Positions 16,584 through 25,624 of a stretch of 64,000 nt of DNA are shown here, one piece after another. Position 1 is the first letter of the stretch, and the number at the start of each line of letters is the position of its first letter. Source of the stretch: Shewanella atlantica (GTDB taxonomy: Bacteria > Pseudomonadota > Gammaproteobacteria > Enterobacterales > Shewanellaceae); contig NZ_RXNV01000009.1 of NCBI RefSeq assembly GCF_003966265.1, positions 97,175 through 161,174 of the forward strand, read 5' to 3'. The notes under the pieces are model-generated. The model did not search any database. It was not told the origin of the DNA and saw only the letters and a list, made by a program, of their open reading frames with translations. The translations under genes were made by a program, and so were the position numbers.

Positions 16584-16607
16584 AGGGGCGAATTAAATAA
16601 TTCCCCC
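16584..16607 (-). terminator. Terminator of the Gfo/Idh operon
   Basis: On the reverse strand GGGGGAATT, ATTT loop, AATTCGCCCC, then TTTT, about 35 bases after the stop at 16643. Confidence 0.65.
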
Positions 16608-16642
16608 TCTGAATCACTAAAACCTATCCGATCCGAACGCAT

Positions 16643-17638
16643 TTATCTCACTCGGGTAGCTTCTTCCCAATCCGTCAGTAATTTCATAATTTGATGAGAA
16701 TCTTTCGCTGTCGCTGCCGGGCGCTGCAGTGAATCTCTCCCCAGTTCGATGGCCTCGCGTACAGCTCGAACCTGGTAGAGGAACCCATTACCCTCAGCGG
16801 AAACAGTGACCGTTTCCTCCTGCTGTTCATATTCACTAATCACTAACCGATTACCCTCCGACTCCGGTAACCAGGGATTAGAGGCAAGCACTAAACTGCC
16901 TTTGCTACCAAGAACCGTAAAATCGGCATGCAGACCGTAATCTTCCGCCGTATGAAGCTGGCAGATAACACCATTACTGAATTGAAGTGTTGCTGCCGAC
17001 TCACAAATATTGCCGTCTTCACCAACACGACCGGATGCCGCGACATGGTAATTGTCGAAAACGCTCTCTCCAAAGCTTTGCTGCATAATCAGGTGCATGA
17101 GAGACACCGGGTAACAACCGAGATTATACAGCGCCCCCTTACTTTCAGGATTAACGAATTGAGATATGGCGGCGCAGTACTGTCCCTTGATGGAACGGAT
17201 TTCGCCAATGGTGCCTAGTCGAAGAATCTCGCTGATTTTGCTGGCAAACGGGTGCGTGAGGTACATCAGGCCTTCGGCGAAGAATACATCATTCTTTGCT
17301 ACTGCCGCGAGCGCCTCATCCGTTTTATCCATATCGACAGATAGCGATTTTTCACACAGAATCGCCTTTCCCGCATTAGCCGCCTTGACCACAAAATCAT
17401 GATGCAGATGGTTGGGTAACGCTATGTAGATAATATCTACCGCCTCATCATTAATCAGGGCATCATAATCCCTATAGACCTGCTTTATTCTGTACCTTTC
17501 TGCGAAGGCTGTTAAGGGCTCTTCAGAACGTCCCGCCACGGAATAGAGAGCTGTACTCCCCTCTTCGATAATGGCATCGGCCATAACCCCTGAGATAAAG
17601 CTGGTCCCCAGAATTCCCCAATTCAATCGTTTTTTCAT
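16643..17638 (-). CDS. Gfo/Idh/MocA family oxidoreductase
   Basis: This 331-residue NAD(P)-dependent enzyme has an N-terminal Rossmann domain (NWGILGTSFISGVMADAI) and the EKSLSVD segment near residue 97 corresponding to the family EKP motif. The C-terminal sheet begins around GTIGEIRSIKGQY. The family acts on sugars or cyclitols; the substrate is unknown. Its GGAGAG ribosome binding site lies inside the end of the upstream gene, with three bases between stop and ATG, so the two are translationally coupled. A divergent LysR gene at 18071 probably controls the pair. Confidence 0.87.
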   Translation of the reverse strand: MKKRLNWGILGTSFISGVMADAIIEEGSTALYSVAGRSEEPLTAFAERYRIKQVYRDYDALINDEAVDIIYIALPNHLHHDFVVKAANAGKAILCEKSLSVDMDKTDEALAAVAKNDVFFAEGLMYLTHPFASKISEILRLGTIGEIRSIKGQYCAAISQFVNPESKGALYNLGCYPVSLMHLIMQQSFGESVFDNYHVAASGRVGEDGNICESAATLQFSNGVICQLHTAEDYGLHADFTVLGSKGSLVLASNPWLPESEGNRLVISEYEQQEETVTVSAEGNGFLYQVRAVREAIELGRDSLQRPAATAKDSHQIMKLLTDWEEATRVR

Positions 17639-17641
17639 GGT

Positions 17642-17944
17642 TTATCTCTCCATTGTCAATAACTGGCTTTCAAACGCCTGAACAAGATCCGTTAAGCCGG
17701 AGCGGATAAACCTTTGAGTATGTTCGGCCTGGAAATGTTGCTCGAAGGCGGCTTTATCCTCATAACGCTCCCAGAAGATAAATCGACGAGGGTCTTCTCT
17801 GTCTTGGAGTGGAACGGCCATGGAGCATCCCTCTTCGCTATTCATCCCTTCACAAAATGTGCGAATGGCCTGAATAGCCGTTTCGAGATCGATGTCTGGT
17901 TTGATGCGTAATTCTGCTGTGATAAATAAGCCTTGTTCAAACAT
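17642..17944 (-). CDS. Antibiotic biosynthesis monooxygenase-like protein (YgiN type)
   Basis: A 100-residue single ABM domain: GLFITAELRIKPDIDLETAI, then GCSMAVPLQDREDPRRFIFWERYEDKAAFEQHFQAEHTQRFI. This dimeric ferredoxin-like fold includes quinol monooxygenases and other small oxygenases. It is first in a two-gene operon with the Gfo/Idh protein and diverges from a LysR gene. Confidence 0.83.
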   Translation of the reverse strand: MFEQGLFITAELRIKPDIDLETAIQAIRTFCEGMNSEEGCSMAVPLQDREDPRRFIFWERYEDKAAFEQHFQAEHTQRFIRSGLTDLVQAFESQLLTMER

Positions 17945-18070
17945 AAATTTTTAAATTAACCCGGAGAAATGTTCAGATATTTAGATAGCAATTTAATTAA
18001 AACCTCAAGATTGATAAACTACCATCTGATTCATTCTTTATGAACTACAGGTTGTTAATGAGTTATCAGT

Positions 18071-18952
18071 ATGGATAAATTGAAGAGCATGCAGGTGTTT
18101 GTTTATGTGGCACAACACGGCAGCTTCTCTCACGCCGCGATAGAATTTGCCGTCACTTCGACCATGATTGGCAAACACATTAAGTTTTTAGAGACGCACC
18201 TGGGTACCAGGCTAATTAACCGTACCACTCGCAGGCAATCATTAACCGAAACCGGGCAGCTCTATTACCTGGAATGTAAACGAATTCTGGATGACATAGC
18301 CGAAGCCGAAAATAGCCTGCAGACATTGGAAAATAAGCCCAAGGGAAAGGTACGTATTAACTCTCCCGTCACCTTCGGTAATATAGTTCTCGCGCCAATA
18401 GTCGCTGACTTCCTGCAACAATACCCCGATATCAATATAGAACTGACATTAGATAACGATTTAATCGATACACTACATGAGCAGGTCGATCTTGTGTTCC
18501 GTATTGGTGAACTTGCCAGCTCCACACTTATAGCCCGACAGATTGCCGTCTATGAAATGGTATTTTGTGCTTCACCGGATTATCTTGCCAAACACCAAAT
18601 ACCACTTTCGCTGACTGACTTAATTGAGCATCAATGCCTGGGCTTCAGCTATAGTGATGTTCAGGCGAGTCTGGCACTGCAAATCGATACACAGGCATTT
18701 GACCAACAACACTCCAGACTGACCTCGAACAGTGGTCAGGCGCTGAAAGTCGCGACATTAAAAGGAGCGGGCATACTACTGCAGCCACGTTTACTGCTAT
18801 CTGAAGAGTTGAAGCGTGGAGACCTAATCGAAGTGTTGAGTCATCGAGTGCCGACTCCTGCCCCCATACATCTCATGTATAAGAGCAAGGCCCAGCCACT
18901 GAAAACGCGGGTTTTCATAGAGTTCGTTATGGCTGCGATGAGTCATTCATAA
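18071..18952 (+). CDS. LysR-family transcriptional regulator
   Basis: This 293-residue protein has the LysR helix-turn-helix at residues 1-60 (KLKSMQVFVYVAQHGSFSHAAIEFAVTSTMIGKHIKFLETHLGTRLINRTTR) and a type 2 periplasmic-binding-like effector domain from about 90 (GKVRINSPVTFGNIVLAPIV). It is divergent from the ABM/Gfo operon with 126 bases between, the classical LysR arrangement. Its stop is two bases from the convergent stop of the MiaA-like gene. Confidence 0.92.
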   Translation: MDKLKSMQVFVYVAQHGSFSHAAIEFAVTSTMIGKHIKFLETHLGTRLINRTTRRQSLTETGQLYYLECKRILDDIAEAENSLQTLENKPKGKVRINSPVTFGNIVLAPIVADFLQQYPDINIELTLDNDLIDTLHEQVDLVFRIGELASSTLIARQIAVYEMVFCASPDYLAKHQIPLSLTDLIEHQCLGFSYSDVQASLALQIDTQAFDQQHSRLTSNSGQALKVATLKGAGILLQPRLLLSEELKRGDLIEVLSHRVPTPAPIHLMYKSKAQPLKTRVFIEFVMAAMSHS

Positions 18953-18954
18953 CG

Positions 18955-19866
18955 TCAGGTTTGATTTAACTCAGCCAACACCTCACAAGCTTGTTGGTGG
19001 ATATCCCCCGAGCCTTGTAACCAATGGATCTTGCCGCCATGACGTTCGATTCGTCTGAACCAGGTTTCCTGACGTTTTGCGTACTGACCGATAGCGATAT
19101 TCAGCCTGTCGAACATATCCTCATAGCTGATTTGCCCAGCGATATATTGACTGACAAATCGATACTCGAGACCATAATATTCCAGCTGTTCGTGTGACAC
19201 GCCCTTGTCCAATAGCCCCTGCACCTCTTCGACCATGCCCTGCTCGAAGCGCTCCTTTAATCTGGTCTTGATTCGCTTACGCAGAACCTTTCTGTCCCAT
19301 TGGATACCAAAATAGAGCGGCCTGATCTCGGGAAGTGCCTTAGGTGGCTTGGGGTCGACCTGTTTGCTTTTTGCGATTTCGATGGCGCGGTATAATCTGG
19401 GCCTTACCGTGAGATCGGTTTTTTCATATTGAACGGCATCGAGCTCCAGCAGCAGCTTCTGAACCTGCTCCAGAGGTTGCAGATCGAGCTCCGCCCTCAG
19501 GGCTAAATCTTTATCCAACTGCACAAATTCATAACCGGAAACCACGGCATCGACATATAACCCCGTACCACCGACCAGAATAGGCTGTTTATTGCGAGAC
19601 TGAATATCGGTGAAAGCCTCGAAGAAATCATTTTGAAATTGGAAGGCATTATATTCATGGCCGGGCTCGACAATATCGATAAGGTGATGCGGCACTTCGC
19701 CATATTCGGCAAGATCTTTACCCGAACCAATATCCAGCCCCTTATAAACCTGCCTCGAGTCGGCTGAGATAATCTCTCCCTTGAGTTGTCTGGCAAGCTC
19801 AACACCCAAACGGGTTTTACCCGAAGCCGTAGCTCCAATGACCAGGATAAGGTTGAAATTTTTCAT
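18955..19866 (-). CDS. MiaA-like tRNA dimethylallyltransferase family protein, divergent
   Basis: This 303-residue protein has the P-loop GATASGKTRLGVELA at about residues 10-24, then ISADSRQVYKGLDIGSGKD, HHLIDIVEPGHEYNAFQFQNDF and VGGTGLYVDAVVSGY. These are the MiaA motifs in order. MiaA adds a dimethylallyl group to A37 of tRNAs reading UNN codons. The sequence differs from usual proteobacterial MiaA, with GSGKD in place of the common GTAKP, and resembles more the Bacteroidetes branch. It is not next to mutL or hfq. It may be a second, transferred homologue. Start at 19866 ATG is chosen over a TTG six codons earlier; neither has a strong site. Confidence 0.8.
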   Translation of the reverse strand: MKNFNLILVIGATASGKTRLGVELARQLKGEIISADSRQVYKGLDIGSGKDLAEYGEVPHHLIDIVEPGHEYNAFQFQNDFFEAFTDIQSRNKQPILVGGTGLYVDAVVSGYEFVQLDKDLALRAELDLQPLEQVQKLLLELDAVQYEKTDLTVRPRLYRAIEIAKSKQVDPKPPKALPEIRPLYFGIQWDRKVLRKRIKTRLKERFEQGMVEEVQGLLDKGVSHEQLEYYGLEYRFVSQYIAGQISYEDMFDRLNIAIGQYAKRQETWFRRIERHGGKIHWLQGSGDIHQQACEVLAELNQT

Positions 19867-20088
19867 AGGTGGGCTGTTTTCCAATAACGGGCAAAAGATG
19901 AAAGTATAAATTTTACCTTAGCCCCGTAAAGCCGCCAACAGGATTCTGCTTTTGATAAGTGAAACTATGAGCCGACAGACCACTTCACAATATTTGCCGG
20001 CTCATATTAACCTGGAGAGACATCGATAACGGCTGCCGTCTGATAAGAAGCGGCCACCGATGGTGAGATAATACCAATCGATATTAGC

Positions 20089-20799
20089 CTAGATACTGAT
20101 TGCTGTCTCTAAGGCGACACTCATCATATCGTTGAAAGACTTTTGCCTGTCTTCAGAGCTGAGTTTCTCACCGCGTTTAATATGGTCCGACACCGTGAGT
20201 ATGGTTAACGCTCTGGCATCCAACTCGGCGGCCACACCATAGATCCCCGCCGCTTCCATGTCCACCGCCATGATCCCCATATCCTCCATCTTGGCGAACA
20301 GTTCGGGCTGCGGCGTATAGAAGAGATCCGCCGAGAAAATATTACCCACACGAACCTTCACTTTCTGCTCGCGAGCCTTGTTCACTGCAGTCTCAAGCAG
20401 ATGATAGTCGGCGATGGCGGCAAAATCATGGTCGCTGAACCTCATGCGGTTGGTCTTAGAATCGGTCGAAGCCCCCATGGCTATCACCACATCCATCATA
20501 TTCACATCATCGCGGACCGCGCCGCAACTGCCGATTCGAATGACATTCTTCACATCAAATTCGGTGATTAACTCATGGACGTAGATACAGCAGGAGGGGA
20601 TCCCCATGCCGTGGCCCATGACCGAAATCCTGCCTCCCTTGTACGTACCCGTGAAACCTAACATGCCACGAACATCACAGACCTGCTTAGCATTCTCCAA
20701 ATACTTGTCGGCAATATATCTTGCTCGCAGAGGATCGCCCGGCATGAGTATGGTCGGGGCAAAATCACCGGGGTTAGCATTAATGTGGGGAGTCGGCAT
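20089..20799 (-). CDS. deoD: Purine nucleoside phosphorylase DeoD type
   Basis: A 236-residue trimeric/hexameric-type PNP. TPHINANPGDFAPTILMPGDPLRARYIADKYL at the start is diagnostic, followed by MGHGMGIPSCCIYVHELI, RIGSCGAVRDDV (phosphate site), and VDMEAAGIYGVAAE (ribose and purine site). It cleaves purine (deoxy)nucleosides with phosphate in the cytoplasm. AAGGAAT precedes the ATG. No deoA, deoB or deoC is adjacent, so this copy stands outside a deo operon. Confidence 0.95.
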   Translation of the reverse strand: MPTPHINANPGDFAPTILMPGDPLRARYIADKYLENAKQVCDVRGMLGFTGTYKGGRISVMGHGMGIPSCCIYVHELITEFDVKNVIRIGSCGAVRDDVNMMDVVIAMGASTDSKTNRMRFSDHDFAAIADYHLLETAVNKAREQKVKVRVGNIFSADLFYTPQPELFAKMEDMGIMAVDMEAAGIYGVAAELDARALTILTVSDHIKRGEKLSSEDRQKSFNDMMSVALETAISI

Positions 20800-21078
20800 A
20801 ACAAATTCCTTATTGCTTTAGTTGACGATGATCTGAGTAAGAAACAGAAATCGGCCAATCGGACCAGGTCAAACAGGCTTCAGATGCGGGATTGCTTCTA
20901 CTCACATTTACCCTAAATACTAGTTAATTATTACGAGTTTGCGCTGATACTTTCATCAAATCCGAAAGTAATAGCTTAAGTTCAGGATGCAAAGCCGATG
21001 TACGAAGAGGTAAAGTCTCAGGTTTAGAATTTAAAAAGAAGATGCTTGGTGCTGAGATATTGGTCGTGAAAATCAGTT

Positions 21079-21191
21079 GGCACCGCCATAACCGAGTGTG
21101 AGTCAGGGTTGATAACTCACACAAAGTAGACGGTGCCTAATCTGGTGCAGAACCCGGTAGACTCAGCCCATAGGCATGGGCTAATAACCGG
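21079..21191. other. Two consecutive nested inverted-repeat structures
   Basis: First structure: GGCACCG (21079-21085) with CGGTGCC (21131-21137) encloses GTGTGAGT (21096-21103) with ACTCACAC (21115-21122). Second: CCGGT (21154-21158) with ACCGG (21187-21191) encloses AGCCCAT (21165-21171) with ATGGGCT (21176-21182). The second may act as a terminator after the SDR gene on the reverse strand. No gene is seen elsewhere in 20800-21213. Confidence 0.55.
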
Positions 21192-21213
21192 AAAGCGTCA
21201 TTGAGCCAGATAA

Positions 21214-21813
21214 TTATTGATGCGCTGCCACATCCAGGGTCTGCCCATGCATCTCTCCCTTAACCGCCAGCTCATAAACTTTTGCTGTATCGGCAGCCGA
21301 AATACCCCAATCGGGATCCATACCCATCATCACCATAGTTTCTTTAACGAACGCCGGTGCAATGACATTCAGCCTTAGCTGTTCAAGCTCCAATGCCGCC
21401 GCCTTAACAAAACTTTCCAACGCACCGTTAGCCATGCTGATCGATGCACTGCCAGGCATAGGTTGACGTGACAGGACACCGGAAGTCAGGGTCATAGAAC
21501 CACCATGATTAATATAATCGCGCCCTACTCTTAATAAATTCACCTGCCCCATCAACTTGTTGTTCAGTGCAAGTTCAAAGTCTTGATCACTGTGTGCATC
21601 CAGAGGCACGAAGTTTGCCAGACCGGCGGCAGACACCAGGGCATCCACCTGACCTACCTGCTCAAACATCTTTTTAATCGAATCTTTATCGCCGAGATCG
21701 ACCCTGACATCACCATCGTTATAGTTGGCAGTGATCAGTTCATTATCACCGGACAAACGCTCATATACCGCTTTACCTATGGTGCCGCTGGCACCGATTA
21801 TAAGAATTTTCAT
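21214..21813 (-). CDS. Short-chain dehydrogenase/reductase
   Basis: This 199-residue short SDR has ILIIGASGTIGKAVYERL at the N-terminus (nucleotide motif GxxGxxG), VRVDLGDKDSIKKMF, then LVSAAGLANF in place of NNAG. There is no typical YxxxK: GSASISMANGALESFVKAAALEL shows serine-rich residues where tyrosine is expected, but the lysine is near. Such short SDRs exist in Proteobacteria with unknown substrates. AGGAGACAG precedes the ATG. It is divergent from a LysR gene at 21939, which probably regulates it. Confidence 0.83.
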   Translation of the reverse strand: MKILIIGASGTIGKAVYERLSGDNELITANYNDGDVRVDLGDKDSIKKMFEQVGQVDALVSAAGLANFVPLDAHSDQDFELALNNKLMGQVNLLRVGRDYINHGGSMTLTSGVLSRQPMPGSASISMANGALESFVKAAALELEQLRLNVIAPAFVKETMVMMGMDPDWGISAADTAKVYELAVKGEMHGQTLDVAAHQ

Positions 21814-21938
21814 ACTGTCTCCTGTCGATATTCATCTGTTTTAAAGCCAGATATCGATTCGATACCTGTTAACTTGTTTTACAGCTTACACCTGTGATTA
21901 AATATGAAAAATAACCTTAAAATGAATTGAATTTTCTC

Positions 21939-22820
21939 ATGAAGAGAAATATAGACCTTATCACCGCCATGAGAACATTCCTGGTCGTGGTCGAACGGCA
22001 CAGCTTCAGCGCTGCATCCCGGGAGCTGAATATCGTGGTTTCTGCCGTCAGTCGTCAGGTCGCGGATCTGGAAAAACACTTCAACTGTCAGTTGCTCTAC
22101 CGTACGACCAGAGCCATGCATCTAACATCTGAGGGTGAGCATTACCTGCGCCAGTTTCAGGAGATCATAGCCCGGCTGGATAATCTCGAATCTTTCTCCC
22201 GCCATCGTGGGGAGATCATTGCCGGTCATCTCAAGATAACGACTCCCCAGGACAGCTCTCTGATAGGTATTCAGGTCTCGATAGAAGCGTTCCTGAAGTT
22301 GCATCCTCAGGTGAAAATCTCGTGGTTACAGTTAAATCGCTACGTGGATCTGGTCGATGAAGGGGTCGATCTGGCATTAAGAGTGGGTGAGCTGCAGGAT
22401 TCCAGCCTGGTCGCCCGTCCGTTTGGTATGTTTACACTGAAATTTGTCGCCAGTCCCGAATACCTGAGACTCCATGGCAACCCCGACCATCCCAGCCAAC
22501 TGGCAAAATATCGCTGTATCTTAGACAGCTCCAACCGCCAGCCCGGACGCTGGCAATACCGGGGATCAGGCAAAGAACAGCAGGCCAGGGTCAGCGCCGA
22601 TGTCGAAGTGAATAGTGGCGAAATGGTGGCTCAATTTGCCGCCGCCGATCAGGGGATAGCCCAACTCCCCGACTTTCTGGTACAAAAGCATATTGAAGAC
22701 GGCAGACTGGTAAGTATTCTGGAGGAGTTCGTCATCCCGCCAATCCCTATGTATCTGGTCTACCCGGCTAAACGGATGAAGAGTCCGGCACTGGAGGCCT
22801 TGCTCGAATTTTTGCTTTAA
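21939..22820 (+). CDS. LysR-family transcriptional regulator
   Basis: This 293-residue protein has the LysR helix-turn-helix at residues 1-60 (DLITAMRTFLVVVERHSFSAASRELNIVVSAVSRQVADLEKHFNCQLLYRTTR) and an effector domain resembling the CrgA-like group (GHLKITTPQDSSLIGIQVSIEAF). It is divergent from the SDR gene with about 125 bases between. The ATG at 21939 was chosen since the longer frame begins with TTG. A hairpin follows at 22830. Confidence 0.9.
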   Translation: MKRNIDLITAMRTFLVVVERHSFSAASRELNIVVSAVSRQVADLEKHFNCQLLYRTTRAMHLTSEGEHYLRQFQEIIARLDNLESFSRHRGEIIAGHLKITTPQDSSLIGIQVSIEAFLKLHPQVKISWLQLNRYVDLVDEGVDLALRVGELQDSSLVARPFGMFTLKFVASPEYLRLHGNPDHPSQLAKYRCILDSSNRQPGRWQYRGSGKEQQARVSADVEVNSGEMVAQFAAADQGIAQLPDFLVQKHIEDGRLVSILEEFVIPPIPMYLVYPAKRMKSPALEALLEFLL

Positions 22821-22829
22821 GTCAGATAA

Positions 22830-22848
22830 GAGAGAGTTTCACTCTCTC
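22830..22848 (+). terminator. Hairpin after LysR gene
   Basis: GAGAGAGT, TTC loop, ACTCTCTC, starting ten bases after the stop; the following T-tract is poor. No gene is seen in the rest of 22821-23132. Confidence 0.5.
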
Positions 22849-23132
22849 AAGCAATATCTTTATACGAAAAGTAGCCCGCCATTAAACTAAGCGTTTATAA
22901 CCATACATATTTTCAAACCCCGGGATCCTTGACTCCCAAACGGGGGTATCCGCACCGATTATCTCCCTCAGGGTATCGATAAGTACTTAAAACAGAGGGA
23001 TAACAACTTAATCGGCCAGGCATATGAGGGGCGATTCTGAGCTGCTCCGCAGTCGGTCCATTGAAGCCGTGATAACCTCAATCACGGCTCTCTAATCGCT
23101 TGACCGTAGCCAACCTTATCTCTCGCTCTCAC

Positions 23133-23666
23133 TTACTTTAAATGATCCAGATGACTGACCGCATCCTTTAGCTGTTCATCAAGCTCTGCGTGCTTCATCA
23201 CCAGCTTTTCACTATCAAAATTATCAAAGAAGCTGGGAATTGACAGACTGGCCTTCACAACACCATTGAAATATGGCGCCGATTGAATAGCCATGGCTAA
23301 AACACTGGAAGCGCCCATTGAGCCGGGGGAGGTAGCTAAGAGCACCATAGCTTTATTTTGGTAAACTTTTGGCTCGATACGGGAACACCAATCGAACAAG
23401 TTTTTATATGCCACGGTATAAGAACCATTATGCTCGGCGAAGGCGATGATGATCCCATCACTTTCACCTATTTTGGCCAGAAAATCTTTTGCAAGTTGGG
23501 GGTGTCCCAACTCCTCCTCTCTGTCTTGTCCATAGAGGGGCAGTTCGTAGTCATTGATGTCTAATACTTCAACCTCAACCTTAGTCAGGAGAGACGCAGC
23601 ATACTCTACTAACTGTTTATTAATCGATTTACTGTGATTCGTTGCGGCAAAAGCGATAACTTTCAT
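23133..23666 (-). CDS. NADPH-dependent FMN reductase family protein
   Basis: A 177-residue flavodoxin-fold protein: KVIAFAATNHSKSINKQLVEYAASLL gives the FMN phosphate loop, and LATSPGSMGASSVLAMAI the later conserved SPG motif; IIIAFAEHNGSYTVAYKNLFDW replaces the usual TPEYNGS-PG-LKN region. It likely reduces quinones, azo compounds or FMN with NAD(P)H. GGAGTAACCC precedes the ATG. It stands alone. Confidence 0.87.
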   Translation of the reverse strand: MKVIAFAATNHSKSINKQLVEYAASLLTKVEVEVLDINDYELPLYGQDREEELGHPQLAKDFLAKIGESDGIIIAFAEHNGSYTVAYKNLFDWCSRIEPKVYQNKAMVLLATSPGSMGASSVLAMAIQSAPYFNGVVKASLSIPSFFDNFDSEKLVMKHAELDEQLKDAVSHLDHLK

Positions 23667-23992
23667 GGGTTACTCCTATGGTTCATCAAGAATAAATCGG
23701 ACTAGATAACTGTTTATCACTCAATTGTAGTTCCGCTATCTCGGTTATAAAGTTCTTAAGTCAGATGGTTAATCTAAATAGAACATTTCCTTCTTCCCTG
23801 CCAGCTTTGCCGCTACCGGTTCAGCGGAACACTATAGGAGTCTCATCTCTTCTCAAATATAAATTCTCCCACTGGAGCACAAGTTTGACGACACCTGCGA
23901 TCGCGACTATATGAAGTAGAAGCACAACAAAAATACCTCGACATAGGGCTTAGTTCTTTTCCCTGAACTCTGATTTTAAGTGATTTCTTAAT
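23667..23992. other. Intergenic region without recognised features
   Basis: A 326-base divergent gap between the FMN reductase and the HD-GYP operon. It must hold both promoters but I see no clear operator, palindrome or ORF. Confidence 0.5.
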
Positions 23993-25615
23993 ATGACGGC
24001 ACTCAGTAACAAACAGATTGCAGAGCGGTTACACCACCTTACTACCTTAAGTATTGCCCTTAATGACATCAAGAACATCAAGGTCCTGCTGGAGCAAATT
24101 CTACAAACCGCAAGAAACATCGCCAATGCCGATGGGGGTACCCTCTACCGGGTCAGCGCCGATAAATGCTCGCTCGAGTTCGATATCCTTATCAATGACT
24201 CTCTGGGGCTACATTTTGGTGGTACACAGGAGAAAACGGAGCAGATGCGCTCCATTCCTCTGACTCTGGACAACGGGGAGCCTAATTTAGAAGCCGTTGT
24301 CGCCTACGCAGCAAACCGCAAAGAATCCGTCAACATCGAACAGGTTTACGATACTCCCCTGTTCAGCTTTTTGGGGATGCGAAAATTCGATGAGTTCTAT
24401 GGCTATCACTGCCAGTCTCTGCTGACAGTTCCCATGCTGGATCATAACTCCGAGTTAGTCGGCGTACTGCAGCTGGTGAACTCCAAAGAATCTTTCTCCC
24501 ATCTGGTTCAACCATTCTCGATGACGGACCAGCTGTTTATTGAGGCACTCACCTCTCAGGCTGCTATCGCCATCACCAATCAGGAACTGATATTACAGCT
24601 GGAAAACCTGCTCGAGTCTCTGGTGAATTTAATCAACATAGGCATAGATGAGAAGTCACCCAATACGGGTAGGCACTGCCAACAGGTGCCTAAGTTAACC
24701 ATGATGCTGGCCGATGCCGCACAAGCGACCAATGAGGGGGCATTAAAAGATTTCTCCATGTCCGAAAGTGAACGCTACGAGCTCTGGCTAGCGGGGATGC
24801 TACATGACTGCGGTAAGATAACGACACCTGTGCATGTCATCGAGAAAGCCACTAAGTTACAGACTATCTTCGACCGTATCCATCTGATCGATACACGCTT
24901 CGAGCTCCTCAGGCGAGACGTTGAGATCGACTTCCTGAAACAGCAAGCCATACAGGGGCCATCTGAGCAGAAATCCCGAGAGTTGGAGAATAAGCTAAAA
25001 CAATTCGAGCATGACCGCACTTTTCTGGCTTATGCCAATATCGGCAGCGAGCGAATGAAAGATGAAGATCTGCAGCGCGTCGCCACCATCGCCAATTACA
25101 CCTGGATAGATCATCAGGGCAATACGCAAGCTTTGCTCAATGAAGAGGAGGTTGAAAACCTGATGATCCCGGCGGGCACCCTGACCAATGATGAGCGAAA
25201 GGTTATCAACAACCATATCTCAGTCACCATACGCATGCTGGAAACCTTGCCCTGGCCGAAGCATCTGCAACATATTCCTGAGTTTGCAGGCGGGCATCAT
25301 GAGCGGATGGACGGGAAAGGCTATCCCCGAGGCCTACGCGGCGAAGATATGTCGGTACAGGCAAGGGTTATGGCGATCGCCGATATCTTTGAAGCCTTAA
25401 CGGCTAAGGACCGCCCCTATAAGACGGGGAAAACGCTGTCAGAATCCTTGAGAATTCTGGGAAAATTTAGTCTCAATGGACATATCGACCCCGAGCTGTT
25501 CCATATTTTTGTCACACAGAAAGTGTATCTGGAGTACGCCAATCAATTTATGGATAGCGCACAAATTGATGAGGTAGATGAAAGCAAGATCCCCGGTTAC
25601 TCGAAGCCTCAATAA
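23993..25615 (+). CDS. GAF and HD-GYP domain protein (probable c-di-GMP phosphodiesterase)
   Basis: This 540-residue cytoplasmic protein has a GAF domain at about 15-200 (VLLEQILQTARNIANADGGTLYRV, VGVLQLVN, QAAIAITNQELI), then an HD-GYP domain. NTGRHCQQV and LWLAGMLHDCGKI (HD near 270) and GGHHERMDGKGYPRGL (GYP near 440) are all intact, so c-di-GMP hydrolysis is likely. Between the HD and the usual LTxxE helix (GTLTNDERKVINNH) lies an extra segment of roughly 100 residues with coiled-coil character (EQKSRELENKLKQFEHDRTFL), absent from typical HD-GYP domains. The cyclase gene starts nine bases after the stop, marking an operon of four genes. Confidence 0.9.
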   Translation: MTALSNKQIAERLHHLTTLSIALNDIKNIKVLLEQILQTARNIANADGGTLYRVSADKCSLEFDILINDSLGLHFGGTQEKTEQMRSIPLTLDNGEPNLEAVVAYAANRKESVNIEQVYDTPLFSFLGMRKFDEFYGYHCQSLLTVPMLDHNSELVGVLQLVNSKESFSHLVQPFSMTDQLFIEALTSQAAIAITNQELILQLENLLESLVNLINIGIDEKSPNTGRHCQQVPKLTMMLADAAQATNEGALKDFSMSESERYELWLAGMLHDCGKITTPVHVIEKATKLQTIFDRIHLIDTRFELLRRDVEIDFLKQQAIQGPSEQKSRELENKLKQFEHDRTFLAYANIGSERMKDEDLQRVATIANYTWIDHQGNTQALLNEEEVENLMIPAGTLTNDERKVINNHISVTIRMLETLPWPKHLQHIPEFAGGHHERMDGKGYPRGLRGEDMSVQARVMAIADIFEALTAKDRPYKTGKTLSESLRILGKFSLNGHIDPELFHIFVTQKVYLEYANQFMDSAQIDEVDESKIPGYSKPQ

Positions 25616-25624
25616 GCAGAACTG

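Noticed and set aside
20062..20090. Another MITE end near ATACCAATCGATATTA
   Set aside because: Only the first eight bases agree with the MITE terminus and there is no partner end.
21079..21191. tRNA or tRNA-like gene
   Set aside because: The nested stems do not form an acceptor, D, anticodon and T arm, and there is no TTCGA-type T loop.
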